Assembly (NCBI GenBank): GCA_030323885.1
Contig: CM059198.1
Span: 75,105,045 to 75,169,044, forward strand
Direction of reading: 5' to 3'
Length of the DNA stretch: 64,000 bases
DNA from: Branchipolynoe longqiensis
Taxonomy: Eukaryota; Annelida; Polychaeta; Phyllodocida; Polynoidae
Position numbers and translations under genes: made by a program. Positions 10,854 to 21,223 of this stretch are shown in pieces; the first letter of the stretch is position 1; each line of letters begins with the position of its first letter. Under the pieces are notes generated by a model. It worked only from the letters and a program-made list of their open reading frames with translations, was not told the origin of the DNA and ran no database searches.

Positions 10854-11657
10854 GCTGCAGCACCTGTCACACCTTACCGGACTGACTACCTGACACCACC
10901 GGACAAAGAATTTTCTAGTCCGGTGCTGTCCAGTACACAAAATGTATCGAAATGGAGCGTAATTGGGTGAATTGCCGCCGGACAACCGGATAAGTACCCT
11001 ACAAGTAGCATACATGTACCGTACATGTACCGGACGAGTACCGGATGAGAACCGGACGAGAACCAGACGGACCGACCATCAACCGGACACGTACCGGACT
11101 GTATTTTTTTATGAAAATGGGAAATATTGCGCATAGAACGGGACTCGAACCCACATCTCATTGCATTCCGGGCCAGATTGCTAACCATTACACCACCTAG
11201 GCTCCCTGATATCAACACACTACCCATGCCTACCTGTCTATGTGGTTACTTGCTTGAGGTCAGTGCCGACTACTACAGTATATATATATTTTATTAACGT
11301 TCTCACCACCGGACACTTCCAGAAGCAAACCGAACACCAACGGATGGGTACCAGACACCAACGGATGGGTACCGGACACCAACGGATGGATACCAGACAT
11401 GTACGGATGGGTACCGGACATGAACCAGACAAAACTGGACAAACCGGACACCAACCGGACATGTCAGTCCGGTGGTGTCCGGTAGAAGTTTTGTGCATGT
11501 TCAAAACTTGTACCGGACACCGCCGGACACCACCGGACACCGCCGGATGGGTACCGGACATGTACCGGACATCGCCGTACACCACCGGACAGTGTCCGGT
11601 TCTCATCCGGTTCGCCAGTCCGGTAAGTTGTGACTGGGCCGTTATGTCCATACATCG
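10854..11657. mobile_element. M2 element, CCGGAC dialect (M2a)
   Basis: Inserted in a SINE-B tail between TTTGAATG (10846-10853) and TTTTAATG (11658-11665), a possible 8-bp target duplication. Inverted ends: CTGTCACACCTTACCGGACTG on the left and, on the right strand, CAGTCACAACTTACCGGACTG. The interior is built from words such as ACCGGACACCACCGGAC and GGTACCGGAC on both strands, with a core AAGTTTTGTGCATGTTCAAA near 11488. A SINE-B copy (11105-11281) is nested in it. No protein is encoded. Confidence 0.7.
11105..11281 (-). mobile_element. SINE-B inside M2a
   Basis: Minus-strand copy from TATGAAAATGGGAAATATTG to GTCAGTGCCGACTACTAC, tRNA-like part included (GGACTCGAACCC; GCTAACCATTACACCACC). 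It interrupts the CCGGAC-rich interior, so it is younger than M2a. Confidence 0.85.
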
Positions 11658-11765
11658 TTTTAATGCTTACACTTACATACCTACATACATTGCACTTACA
11701 TATACAGACACAGGGCAGCTCCAACAACCATACAGCGCATAGCTTGTATGGGATCCTGGTCATGA
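11658..11765 (-). mobile_element. SINE-B tail, left part of a split copy
   Basis: Continues the tail cut at 10853: ATACATAC-rich region, GCGCATAGCTTG and GGATCCTGGTCATG, as in the tail at 27570-27702. The head is absent. Confidence 0.65.
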
Positions 11766-11767
11766 TC

Positions 11768-11843
11768 ATACTGTCACAAGTCGGCACCCGTCCTGATATC
11801 ACCTTAGATGTTGCCAGGACGTAAAACTCCCAACAACCAACCA
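11768..11843 (+). mobile_element. SINE-A tail fragment
   Basis: CTGTCACAAGTCGGCACCCG through TGTTGCCAGGACGTAAAAC and CCAACAACCAACCA. Confidence 0.8.
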
Positions 11844-12384
11844 ATGTCACCACCCAATCCTGGCGCCATCTACCGCCAAATACTACCCTCCCCTGGTGGC
11901 CATCATCCGCTACCCTGGCGCCACCTAGTGGACACTGGACACAACAGGTTGCATATATGCATATCCACACTACCAGTAGCCGTCTTTTTATTGTCTATTT
12001 TTTTTCAGTCAGCTTAGACAAACAATCTCATTGGTCAATCTGCATACAGCTTCGCTAAAAACTATATCAGCATTCACACTCCCACGCTCTAGATAGCTTG
12101 ATTTTCATAATCTTTGAGACCTGTCCACATTTTATTTTATTTGTTTGGGAAAGTCTAGACAGCATAATTATGTTTTTGCTAGTACTAGTATATTCATACA
12201 CTTTAGAATGCACATAACATCACATACATGTCTGGGTAAGCAGATACATTTAAACATACCTGTACATTCTTATTCCAGAGTTATCATCTCCAGTGGTGTT
12301 GTTTGATGCCCTTCTGGACAATTTGATATTAATTACATTCACACATGGCATATATCAGTGCACCCATAACAATAGGTTGAATAT
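11844..12384. other. Unassigned AT-rich stretch
   Basis: No gene seen. Two TGGCGCCA palindromes lie at about 11861 and 11916. Confidence 0.4.
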
Positions 12385-12545
12385 TATTGACATGGCTTAT
12401 AACAATGATTGAAATTACTTAAATATTATTAAAATATTATTAGAATGGTTGTATAAATGATTTGATTATTATTAAAATGGTCATAACAATGATTGAATGA
12501 CTTAGATATTATTATAATGGTTTTAATATTAGTGTCACAAAAGAA
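12385..12545. repeat. AT-rich imperfect tandem repeat
   Basis: About three diverged units containing ATAACAATGATTGAA and ATTATTAAAATGG. Confidence 0.6.
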
Positions 12546-12746
12546 GGATATTTTTGTTTTAAAGGAAATTATTTACTCTTTTTTATTTTGTAATTCGGAC
12601 CCCAAAAGTCGGAATATTTTACATAGCAACCAGCGCACACTGACACGAGCTGCGCGAACTCAAACCTAAAAGCTTTGGACATGGTTCCAAAATTCGCCAC
12701 TCACCCACACAGCAGAACTGATCTGCAAATGGGTAGGGTTTTGGGT

Positions 12747-12823
12747 TTGTTGTTGTTTTACATACTAGCACCATCTAAGGTCATATCAGGACGGTTACCG
12801 AATTGTGACAGTGCGCACTCATA
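12747..12823 (-). mobile_element. SINE-A tail fragment
   Basis: GTTGTTTTACATACTAGCAC through TTGTGACAGTGCGCACTC. Confidence 0.8.
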
Positions 12824-13058
12824 GAAGGGAATACTGAGGCAATTTAATAGAACCTATTACTGCAGACGCCTATGGTGTCAAGTTATAGTCTGCTTGCCAA
12901 CATTTTTTTTGCATGTTTGTACTTCAAATATCTCAAAAGTTAGCCATTTAAAATTGAAGTCACTTCAAAGTAAAGTAAGGGAGATTCTAACAATCAACCT
13001 AATATATTTATCCCAGAAAATGACTGAACCTCAAAACAATTGGACTATGCAACTTCAA
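12824..13058 (+). mobile_element. M1 MITE, left-truncated
   Basis: Matches the right two thirds of M1 (AATTTAATAGAACC, CACTTCAAAGTAAAGTAAG, ATTGGACTATGCAACTTCAA). The left end is replaced by a SINE-A tail. Confidence 0.75.
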
Positions 13059-13911
13059 GCAGGCTTGCTATTGACCCCGACCCTGGATGGGGGTGTCCTT
13101 GTAAATATCTCGCCTCAGAGCAGATAAATGTCATCACCATCACGAAAAGTAAGTATATAGGAAAGGGGGCCATTCAAGATGAGCGGTGATTGGCTGAGCA
13201 GTGATTTCGCTAAGCAGTGATTGGCTGATGAGGAGCGCCAATGAAGTGTGGGTAGGAATGCTCCCTGTGTGTGTGGGTGGGTGTGGGGGAGGAGTGAGTG
13301 CTTTGCACTTCTCTACGCTGCACCACGAATGACCATGAATGACAATGTATGATGTCAAACCGTGTCTGATACCGCACGCTGATCTGGAACCACTATTAGC
13401 CACCCACATCAAATCCAAATGGCAAAACCAGTGGGGTGAAAACGTTAACAAATTGCAGGAAATTGAACGGGCTGTGGGGAAACCATCACAGTCTCATGTT
13501 GAGGGTCGGCGGGACCAAGTGGTCCTTAGCTGCTGCCGTATTGGCCACTCGTAGCTAACACACATTTTCTTGCTCAAGGGGGACCCTCCCCCTGAATGTA
13601 TTGGATGTCAGTCAAGCACATTTTACTAAACTATGTTGATTTTATGGCACTGTGCCAACAATTTTACACTGCAAACAGCATGCATGACCTTTTTACAAAA
13701 GTACAACATGAAGACATTTTAGTCTTTTTGAGGACAGCTGGTCTGTACCACCTCATATAGTTCATTAAAACAATTAAAATAATTTTATCAATTAATTCTT
13801 TCATCTATTTTATTTACATTGACCACAAATTATATGATTGTGAGCTTTTTAAAAATTCATAAGTTTCTATTGACACATAATTGATTGTATGCTTTTACAT
13901 TATATGTAAAG
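13059..13911. other. Unassigned stretch
   Basis: No gene or known repeat recognised. It holds a short direct repeat (AGCAGTGATT near 13198 and 13215) and a G/T-rich stretch around 13265-13295. Confidence 0.4.
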
Positions 13912-14012
13912 GCGATGGTTGAATCAAAACCAAACAATTCTCACCATGAATATGGCCTATGCTGCCGACACAGCGTAAAGAAACCACCAATCAATCAATC
14001 AATCAATCGAAT
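13912..14012 (+). mobile_element. SINE/LINE tail with (ATCA)n
   Basis: ATGCTGCCGACACAGCGTAA followed by AAACCACC and (AATC)5. The same sequence is on the minus strand at 37253-37335. A LINE fragment at 63564 ends in the same tetranucleotide. Confidence 0.6.
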
Positions 14013-14267
14013 GCCCACGAATGAATGGCTCTACTCATTCGCTACAACTTTACAAGTACAATTGTGCAAATTGAATGCACACATGTTGGCGATGTGGCAT
14101 CCCATGTACAAGCTGCATACCACATTATAACCTAGCCCGCCATAGTTACTAACTAGCAGGCCGGTACACAGCTCCTGATTTAACTTATGATGCTAAGCCT
14201 GCAGTTTAACATGCAGTTACCTATCAGTATCACACAGAACCACCCCATCATCAAACTAGAGGTCGAC

Positions 14268-14622
14268 CAGATGGGACGGCTGAATGAGTTGAGCATCTGT
14301 CTCCTGTTTTGGGAGATCGGGATATCCAAACCCATAGGTTGATGGGTTCGAACCCTGGTCGAGTCAAACCAATGACTTAAAAATTGATACTTGTCGCTTC
14401 CTACCCAGGCGTTCAGCATTATTAGAATATGTCAAGGACTGGTTGGTTCAGTATCAGGATAATGTGACTGAGAGGGATATCAGGTCATGGTGCTGTCGGC
14501 CTGGTCTCCCAGTGGGGAAGCACAATAAAAGTCGCTATGAGTGCAAACTGTCACAAGTCGGTACCAGTCCTGATTCGACCTTAGTTGTTGCTAGGACATG
14601 CAACAACAACAAACAAACAAAA
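14268..14622 (+). mobile_element. SINE-A, full length
   Basis: tRNA-like head (GGACGGCTGAATGAGTTGAG; GGGTTCGAACCC about 14344), body, and tail ending ACAACAACAAACAAACAAA. Confidence 0.9.
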
Positions 14623-15233
14623 TGAAATCAGAGGTTCTGCTTAGTGGTTTAAAATAAAAGTTGTATTTGTTTTTGTTGAACAAATATTCATACATGCGCC
14701 TCATCAAAAGTGTAATACCACTTTTATAAGTTATCTAAGACATTCATATTCTTGTTTATATATTCTGTTGTAAAATGTTGATGTGCACTACTTTTGGGGG
14801 TAGAGGGGTTGTAGTCAAGTTGCCGTCCTTATACTTCGTATATGAGACCCTGCAATGTTAACTACTGTTAATTAGCTTGGTTGCTACTTGTGCAACCTTT
14901 AGCATTTCTCAGAATTCAAGATGGCGGTCTCGGCCGTCGCGAATTTCGGCCAATTTTTAACTTTTGATCTCGATGACATTAGGGGGTTCTGGAAAAGTAG
15001 GACACCTTGGATGACTGTAAAAACCTTGCTAACTTTTGATGGCCACTTATCCTAGTATTTTTAAACATCAGAGGAAGGTGGTGCCACATAGTGAATGTGT
15101 AAGTCTTCGATTTGGATTATATACAGTATAATTTATCATACCAATATAAATAATGCTACTTATTATCATTTCCAATTTCCAGTCCTATGTCATCATCATG
15201 CTGTCGGTCACGATGTGACAAAGACTGCTTTCA
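14623..15233. other. Unassigned stretch with short ATGGCGG frame
   Basis: At 14921 CAAGATGGCGG opens a 44-codon frame to a TAG at 15053-15055. No splice site or similarity supports it. CAAGATGGCGG also resembles the YY1 motif. Confidence 0.3.
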
Positions 15234-15359
15234 TTACTTGACTTTCGCTCTCCATTTAGCTCTCTGCTGTGAGAGTGATGTCCATGAGTCGGTCTTAACG
15301 TCTCTCAGCTTCAGGTTTCTCCTGTATATATCAGACAACCTGTTGGTGCGGCAGCGATG
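15234..15359 (-). pseudogene. LINE reverse transcriptase C-terminal remnant
   Basis: A 41-codon minus-strand frame ends at TAA (15234-15236) with the motif LRDVKTDSWTSLSQQRAKWR. The pattern of a nine- to ten-residue basic run, then W..L...R..WR near the stop, is typical of the extreme C-terminus of non-LTR retrotransposon ORF2 proteins. The frame is broken by stops upstream, so only a decayed tail remains. This could also be chance; a translated search would settle it. Confidence 0.45.
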
Positions 15360-15689
15360 AGGTTTGTCTTCTAACTAAACACCCACGGCTATCTGTCAGT
15401 CGACACAGACATTTCGTATGTGTCTTTATCAGTAAGCCTTATAAGTTTGCCACGGATTGCATATTCTACTCCACCGACCCGCATTCTCTGTCTTCAATAT
15501 CCTGGAGCAACTACAATACATGTGAAGGGTTCAGCCGCAAAAGCTGACAAGCGCTATCCAAGCCGAAAAGAAACCATGGCTACCATATTTGAGCGGAAGC
15601 TGCCATCATTCCAATAATCCAATTAATGTGTTCGCAGAAGCTGCTACATCCCCTATTTAATGAGTGACTCAATATGACATTTTCCTTTT

Positions 15690-16002
15690 CTTGAAGATTT
15701 ATATTGCTTATCATGGATAAGTCTGAATAGACTTCTTTTCACCATTAGACAGTTTTTTGATAGAAAGGCCGAGCCTACACTTTTACCGACCCAAGGGATT
15801 TTTTATTTTAACCTCCCACACCACATAGACATGTTATGAGAACAACCGGCCTTTGATGACGCTGTAAGTTATACACAGCAGTGGAAATCCAAATTGGCAG
15901 AAGTGGGGGGGGGGGCACGGGGAATCGAACCACCAACCTTCAGATTAGGAGTTTGACCTAGAAAAAAGTCAGACACTCTAACCACTTTGCCACAGAGAAC
16001 AC
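15690..16002 (-). mobile_element. SINE-C
   Basis: Minus-strand copy of the 41326-41610 repeat. tRNA-like head at 15926-16000 (GGAATCGAACCACC as box B; ACTCTAACCACTTTGCCAC as box A side), followed leftward by the TGATGACGCTGTAAGTTATA and CCGACCCAAGGGATTT blocks. A G10 run interrupts it near 15907. Confidence 0.8.
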
Positions 16003-16239
16003 CAAAAAATTGATACACTTTAAGTGGAAGGCGCGCTAATAAATTCTATTTGGCAGGAAACAACTAGAATAGATTTGTTTATTGTGCCTGAAGCCTTCAT
16101 GTATTCATATGCACCTGCGGTAAGTGGAAATATAAGCGTGTCAATCAATGCTCTTGACTTGGTAATCAACAGATCACAGTGGGAGTTGCGCAGTTACAGA
16201 TTAGTCAGTCATGCGGATGCACCATTCAGACTTCCCTCT
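16003..16239. other. Unassigned stretch
   Basis: Nothing recognised. Confidence 0.4.
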
Positions 16240-16298
16240 ATTTGTTTGTTGTTGTTTTACGTCCTAGCAACATCTAAGGCCATATCAGGACGGCGACT
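16240..16298 (-). mobile_element. SINE-A tail fragment
   Basis: GTTTGTTGTTGTTTTACG, CCTAGCAACATCTAAGG, ATATCAGGACGGCGAC. Confidence 0.8.
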
Positions 16299-16426
16299 TC
16301 AATCTATTCTCATGCGTATTGACACTAGTCACATACACCAGATGGCGCCACGGATAGTTGTTTACGTTGTTTCCTATGCATCCTACTTATCTACTTCTTG
16401 CTTATCTATCACGAACAGCAGATGCC

Positions 16427-16709
16427 ATGGCCGAATCGGCCGAATCGGCAATAATGCTGGCTTCTCATGTGGAAGGTCAACGATTCAAATCCCAGTCGAG
16501 TAAAACCAATGACTTATCAGATTGACATGTGTCACTAACTAACCTGGCACTCAGAATGAATAGAATAGGGCAATGACTGGTTTGTTCAGTATTAGGATAA
16601 TATGACTGAGTGGGAAATTGGGTCATGTTGTCAGCAGTATGGCCTCCCAGAGGGGCAGTGCTATAAAAGGCACCATGAGTGTGCACTGTCAAAAGTCAGT
16701 ACACACCCT
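16427..16709 (+). mobile_element. SINE-A, plus part of an inverted chimera
   Basis: tRNA-like head with a duplicated CCGAATCGG (16432-16448), body and part of the tail. At about 16706-16712 (CCTGACAC) it switches to minus-strand SINE-A sequence. Confidence 0.85.
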
Positions 16710-16790
16710 GACACTGAGCTAACCAGTGCTTGTCCTATCTTAGTGATTTCGAGCACCAGGCCAGGTAGCGACAAGTATCAATTTTGTAAG
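16710..16790 (-). mobile_element. SINE-A, inverted part of the chimera
   Basis: ACTGAGCTAACCAGTGCTTG through GCGACAAGTATCAATTTTG is the body in reverse orientation, joined head-on to the plus copy. Confidence 0.85.
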
Positions 16791-17205
16791 TGTTTTTTAA
16801 AATTGTTTAATCTTTTTTTTTATTGAGGCTGTATTTATACTGTCCATAGCATATAAGCCCGGGTACCCAGGCTTGTTTTCAATGCTGGCCAGTTGTAGTG
16901 TTGGTGTTATCTTACCACACAGTAGCTGCTGATAAGTTATTTGATTGCCTGCATTTCAGATAATTGTTTGGTATGGTTAGTAGCCTATGTTAGTTTTTTT
17001 TTTATTTTCTTGGCATATATGTATTTTATTTTGTTCTACTCTTATTACTAGACTAGCCTACTCCTATTTACATATCATAGGCTTGTACGTAGCTGTGTGG
17101 TGTGCTATCTGGCTACTCTTGGCATGGTTACCTTCCATTGGGCATCCCGCTGGTGGGCCGTGACATATCACATGCCCCTTTGCAGTGCAGCTTAGTGGGG
17201 GTTTC
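16791..17205. other. Unassigned stretch
   Basis: Nothing recognised. Confidence 0.4.
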
Positions 17206-17391
17206 CTAGCCTAGTTTGCGCAGATGTTTTTTGTAAGTTTTTAGGTCAGGAATTTGTCGTTCCTTTACCGTTTGGGCATTCCACATCTTGGCAGCCATTT
17301 CCAGCGTGCTTCTCTCATGAGCTTTTATGGTGAGATCTGGTTGGTTTGCCTCTGACAGGTTTCGAGCCCCAGCCCTTCCACACTCTTATCA
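17206..17391 (-). pseudogene. Possible LINE ORF C-terminal remnant
   Basis: A minus-strand frame of about 60 codons ends at TAG (17206-17208) and reads ...HERSTLEMAAKMWNAQTVKE, then a charged run PDLKTYKKHLRKL. The shape (R/S..., A..MWN..P/T..., then ..FK/YK..L before the stop) resembles the last residues of several LINE clades. There is no independent support, and a host gene fragment is possible. Confidence 0.35.
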
Positions 17392-17889
17392 CCGCACAAA
17401 CTTGAATAAATTTCATTCCATTATTGCGTGTTGATGAATTATTCTGCTCAGAATGGCTCCTTTCTACTAGCAGTAAGGGCCCTCTGTTAAATCTACATTA
17501 TCATCAGGAATATTGAATCCATTTCTAAACAGTTAAAATACTTTATTTTGATTCACTCATCTGAATATTGTCACGTGACGCGTAGTTCTGTTGTCCGGAA
17601 AATAGATCACTCACCTAGAAGGACAAACAAATAAGATGCAATTAGTGGACAGTTAGTGATGGCACAATTTATGCCAGACATTACGGCAAGGTGAGACAAG
17701 AAATGGGGACTGTTTACAAAAGTAGTTGGTCATCAAGCAGTTAGTTATCTGTGTGTGTGACAGAACACCTAATCTAAATACAGGTTGTAGAGAACCAGTA
17801 CCATACTGAAATTGACCCGCCAGGCTTTAACTATATTCTCATGGACACTTGTTTCATATGCATGTCATTTGGTGTCAACTGAAACAACG
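17392..17889. other. Unassigned stretch
   Basis: Nothing recognised. Confidence 0.4.
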
Positions 17890-18247
17890 TTGGATGTTTA
17901 TGCTTGTTTGTTGGAGTTTTACATTCTGGCAACATCTAAAGTCATATTAGGATGAGTACTGACTTGTGACAGTGCACACTCATGGTGACTTTATAGTACT
18001 GCCCTCCTGGGAGATCAGGTCACCAGCACCATGACTCAATTTCCCACTCAGTCACATTATCTTGACACTAAGCTAACCTAGTCTCTGCCCTCTCTTAGTT
18101 ACGCAGAACGCCAAGCTAGGTAGCGACATGTATCAATTTTGCAAGTCATTGGTTTGGCTCGACGGGGCATCAAATTTCAAACCTTCACAATGGGAACCCT
18201 GCGCTCTACAGATTCAGCCATTGTGTCCAGTCTATTGGATGTTTATG
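17890..18247 (-). mobile_element. SINE-A with 13-bp target duplication
   Basis: Element at 17903-18234, flanked by perfect TTGGATGTTTATG (17890-17902 and 18235-18247). Minus orientation, with a degraded tRNA-like head (CTCTACAGATTCAGCCATTG). The duplication shows LINE-type retroposition. Confidence 0.95.
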
Positions 18248-18354
18248 TTTACATCACAGATTTCACTCAGATGAGCATTGTCTTGTTTGGTAGAAGTAAC
18301 TAGCAACCATTGCCGATAATAATAGTGGATGTGTTGTGTCAGAAAATGGGCATA

Positions 18355-18592
18355 TGAAGAGTTCAGGCACAAAACCACGTAGACGCCAATCCAAAATGGA
18401 GATAAACATTGGAATCAAATCTTGAACAAGTTAATTTTTTTATATTCCTACTATTTTGTTCATTGCACCATAATCATGTGATCATGTGAAAAGTGGAATT
18501 AGTGAGAATTAAAATTATTCTCAGGTAAAAATCTTTTACTTAAACTACATTTTTGGATTGGCGTCTACATGGTTTTGTGCCTGAACTCTTCA
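18355..18592. mobile_element. M3 foldback element
   Basis: 238 bp. Inverted arms of about 46 bp differ at one base: TGAAGAGTTCAGGCACAAAA ... and the reverse complement ending CTGAACTCTTCA. TA (in CATATG) flanks both sides. Confidence 0.9.
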
Positions 18593-19090
18593 TATGTACA
18601 TTCTCTGGTTCTGTGGTGGTTATGTAGGCCTATATAATATTATATATCATTTCTTTTCTTTCTTATTGTTTACGTGTTTTATTCACAATGTTTGTTATAT
18701 AGATATATTGTCATACAGCCATATGTTAGCATATATATGTATGCTAATATATATGTACAGGACGTGTTATATATAAACATACGACCATATATAAGTATAT
18801 ATATATATGCTATGTGATTAATAAGTATATATATATATATATAAGTATATATATATATGCTATGTGATTAATAGCGAGTGGTACAGGTATGAGGCAGAGC
18901 CAAGCTAGGAAGAAGACACCAGGTGGCAGCACCAGGCGAGGCAGAAGGCCTGACCAGTCGCTTGAGTAGATGAGTGTCATTAGTTGTGTAGTGTCATTTG
19001 GTATGAACTGAATCAGTTTACGGATAATTATACTCGTATAATTGCTTATACTGCACATATATATGTATATATAAAGGCTAATATGTGTTT
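18593..19090. repeat. TA microsatellites and G-family repeat
   Basis: Several TA/TATATG runs (18727-18870, 19058-19072). Between them lies a moderately GC-rich block (GAGTGGTACAGGTATGAGGC ... AGGTGGCAGCACCAGGC) shared with 58785-58980. The palindrome ATTATACTCGTATAAT is at 19027-19042. Confidence 0.65.
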
Positions 19091-19316
19091 ATTTCTATTG
19101 GAGTTTACGTCCCAGCACATAATGGGCATATTATGAAGGATACCAATTTGTTATAGTACGCACTCATGACAATTTTATAGTCCTGCCCCATTGATATATC
19201 ATGCCACTCGCACTATGACCCAATATCCCATTCAGTCATTTTAATATCCAACTCAGTCACATTATCCTCATTCTGAGAAAACCTGTTTCTTACCCTCTCC
19301 TAATGAAGCCGAGTGG
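19091..19316 (-). mobile_element. SINE-A, diverged
   Basis: Minus-strand tail and body with a local duplication of the ACTCAGTCACATTATCC block (19232-19267). No head. Confidence 0.75.
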
Positions 19317-19319
19317 AAA

Positions 19320-19690
19320 CCCACACGCACCGTCCCTACATCCACATCCACCCACATCCACCCACAACCACCCACACCCACCAACCTACACCAACCCACA
19401 CGCGCCTACACACCAACACACCAACCCCCACACCCACCCCACAAACCCACATGCACCCACACACCACCACACCAACCCCCACCCCACACCCACCACTACA
19501 CACACATAATAACACCCACACACCCCTCCACACCCCCACCCCACACACCCCCACACCCACGCACCCTTACACACACCCACACACACACATAACAACACCC
19601 CCCCCCCCCCACTGGCACCCCCCCCCCCACACACGCACCCGCATCCCCATATGCCCCCACCCCCCACCCCCCACATAACAACACCCAATA
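19320..19690. repeat. CA/CCCACA low-complexity tract
   Basis: Imperfect CACCCACA, ACCAACC and C-run repeats. His/Pro/Thr frames are artefacts. Confidence 0.9.
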
Positions 19691-19792
19691 CAACACGGCA
19701 CATTTCCTCTTCAACTTAAAGCCCCCCCCCCCCACCACCCCCCCCCCCGCTCTCATGTTGCCAAGCCGCAACCCTCGTGACACGTGACACAC

Positions 19793-19831
19793 CTGCTTCT
19801 TGATGGTGTAGCGGATCTTGTAGGTTGCCAT
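19793..19831 (-). CDS. Candidate host gene first coding exon
   Basis: Minus-strand ATG at 19829-19831 in a strong context (ACCATGGC) opens MATYKIRYTIKKQ and meets a good splice donor, CAG|GTGTGT, at 19793/19792 after 13 whole codons. The frame is also open upstream to an ATG at 19997-19999, giving 69 codons in phase, but that start sits about 10 bp from a CRE and would leave little room for a 5' leader, so I prefer the inner start. Upstream lie ETS (CCGGAAGT), CRE and CCAAT motifs. I do not recognise the protein. Downstream exons would lie below 19300 but were not identified; the nearby DNA is repeats. This is inference from motifs only. Confidence 0.45.
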
Positions 19832-19962
19832 GGTTACGGGCACGGCCACCTGGCCCCACCCAGAAGGGGATGTGTCCCGTTGGAGCTGGTTTCTTCTGGT
19901 CACGTGGTCGGGGTACTGGGAGCCTCCTGCGTCGACGCAGGCCAGCCTCCCCTCAGCTTTAC

Positions 19963-20065
19963 TTCCGGCGTCCTTGACCTCAGACACTGGCCGGCTCATT
20001 GTCCGGATATGACGTCACAACCCACACGGGAACCAGCCAATCAGCGTCCGATGCTGATGTCATCA
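19963..20065 (-). promoter_or_regulatory. Candidate promoter of the minus-strand exon
   Basis: Within 100 bp: CGCCGGAAGT (ETS type, about 19963-19972), TGACGTCA (CRE, 20010-20017), CCGGA (20003-20007), CCAAT in GCCAATCAG (20037-20041) and TGATGTCA (20055-20062). This density is unlike the surrounding repeats. Confidence 0.45.
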
Positions 20066-20210
20066 GAGAAATAGTTTTTGTTTGTTTGTGGATTGTTTCC
20101 CTCTCCTCTCCTCTCCTTATCGCCACGGAATCGCTGTTTGTGGATCGTTGCTTTTATTTCTTTCCTTCACTCATCGCCAAGGAATCCTTGTAATACAATG
20201 ATTATGTTAT

Positions 20211-20274
20211 GTTGGTTGGTTGGTTGTTGGAGTTTTATATCCTGGCAACATCTGAGGTCATATCAGGACGGACT
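20211..20274 (-). mobile_element. SINE-A tail fragment
   Basis: GGTTGGTTGGTTGTTGGAG, CCTGGCAACATCTGAGG, ATATCAGGACGG. Confidence 0.8.
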
Positions 20275-20848
20275 ATGTTATGTATTACTTACTTACTTAC
20301 GCCTACCGCCCAACTTTGGGCATATGCCACGAAATGTTATGTATTGCCGCTGTGAAATCTGCTCTTAGACTATGACAACTGGGGTGCATTTGTCAACACC
20401 TCCAGAGGTTCACTGAGGTACTTGTACCCGCAACAGAAAGACAGCCACATCACACACCAGGTTTTACTCCATGTACCATTTTCAGCCAAATATCAGATTC
20501 AAACGATATTTAATCCTACCGCTAGAATAACTTCCTGTTTATCCTATGTATTATTATTAGTTTAATGTTAGTTGTTGCCCCACCCATGACACTGAAAATG
20601 TAAAATGTAAAATGTACACCCTCTACCTCAACAATTTCTCTCGAGTCATGGCGCTATTCCATCTGTTCATTGCAGCAAGCTTTGGTTTGGCTTAGACATA
20701 CATGTGAATGGATGTAAGATAATATCAGGAGACGTCTAGTACCCCAGGTTCACCGAATAAAATATTTGTTTATTTATCCCAATGAAAAATATTATTATTA
20801 TTTCTGTATATTTATCCACCCCAAATACATGCTTATAAGTGCATGCAC
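20275..20848. other. Unassigned stretch
   Basis: No gene or repeat family recognised. Confidence 0.4.
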
Positions 20849-20903
20849 ATTTATGTATAAATGCATAAGCTTCGTATACATTTATGTATAAATGCATAAG
20901 CTT
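20849..20903. repeat. Tandem duplication
   Basis: Two copies of about 30 bp with ATTTATGTATAAATGCATAA and AGCTT. Confidence 0.8.
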
Positions 20904-20924
20904 AGTACACACGGAACTTAGATA

Positions 20925-21198
20925 CTGGTGCACTTAGTATGCATCTGTTGCTGCATAGAAGGAGATACTACGCCAATTTAATAGAACCTGTTACTACTCA
21001 AGACTGTGGTGTCAGAGTTTGCATCTGCTTGCCAAAATTAATTTAGCATGATTGCACTTCAGTTATCTCCAAAGTTAGCGACCTTAAAATAGAAATTACT
21101 TCAAAGTAAAAGTGAAGTAGATTACAGCAAAGAATCTAATGCGCATTCATCTCAGAAAATGGCAGTACCTCAAAGCCATTATACAGTGCAACTTTAAT
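20925..21198 (+). mobile_element. M1 MITE, left-truncated
   Basis: Matches M1 from GATACTGGTGCACTTAGTA to the end (ACAGTGCAACTTTAA). Confidence 0.8.
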
Positions 21199-21223
21199 AA
21201 AAGACTGGGAGTCTGTTAGTATT

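Noticed and set aside
14921..15055. Small gene at CAAGATGGCGG
   Set aside because: 44 codons without splice sites or known similarity; kept only as a note.
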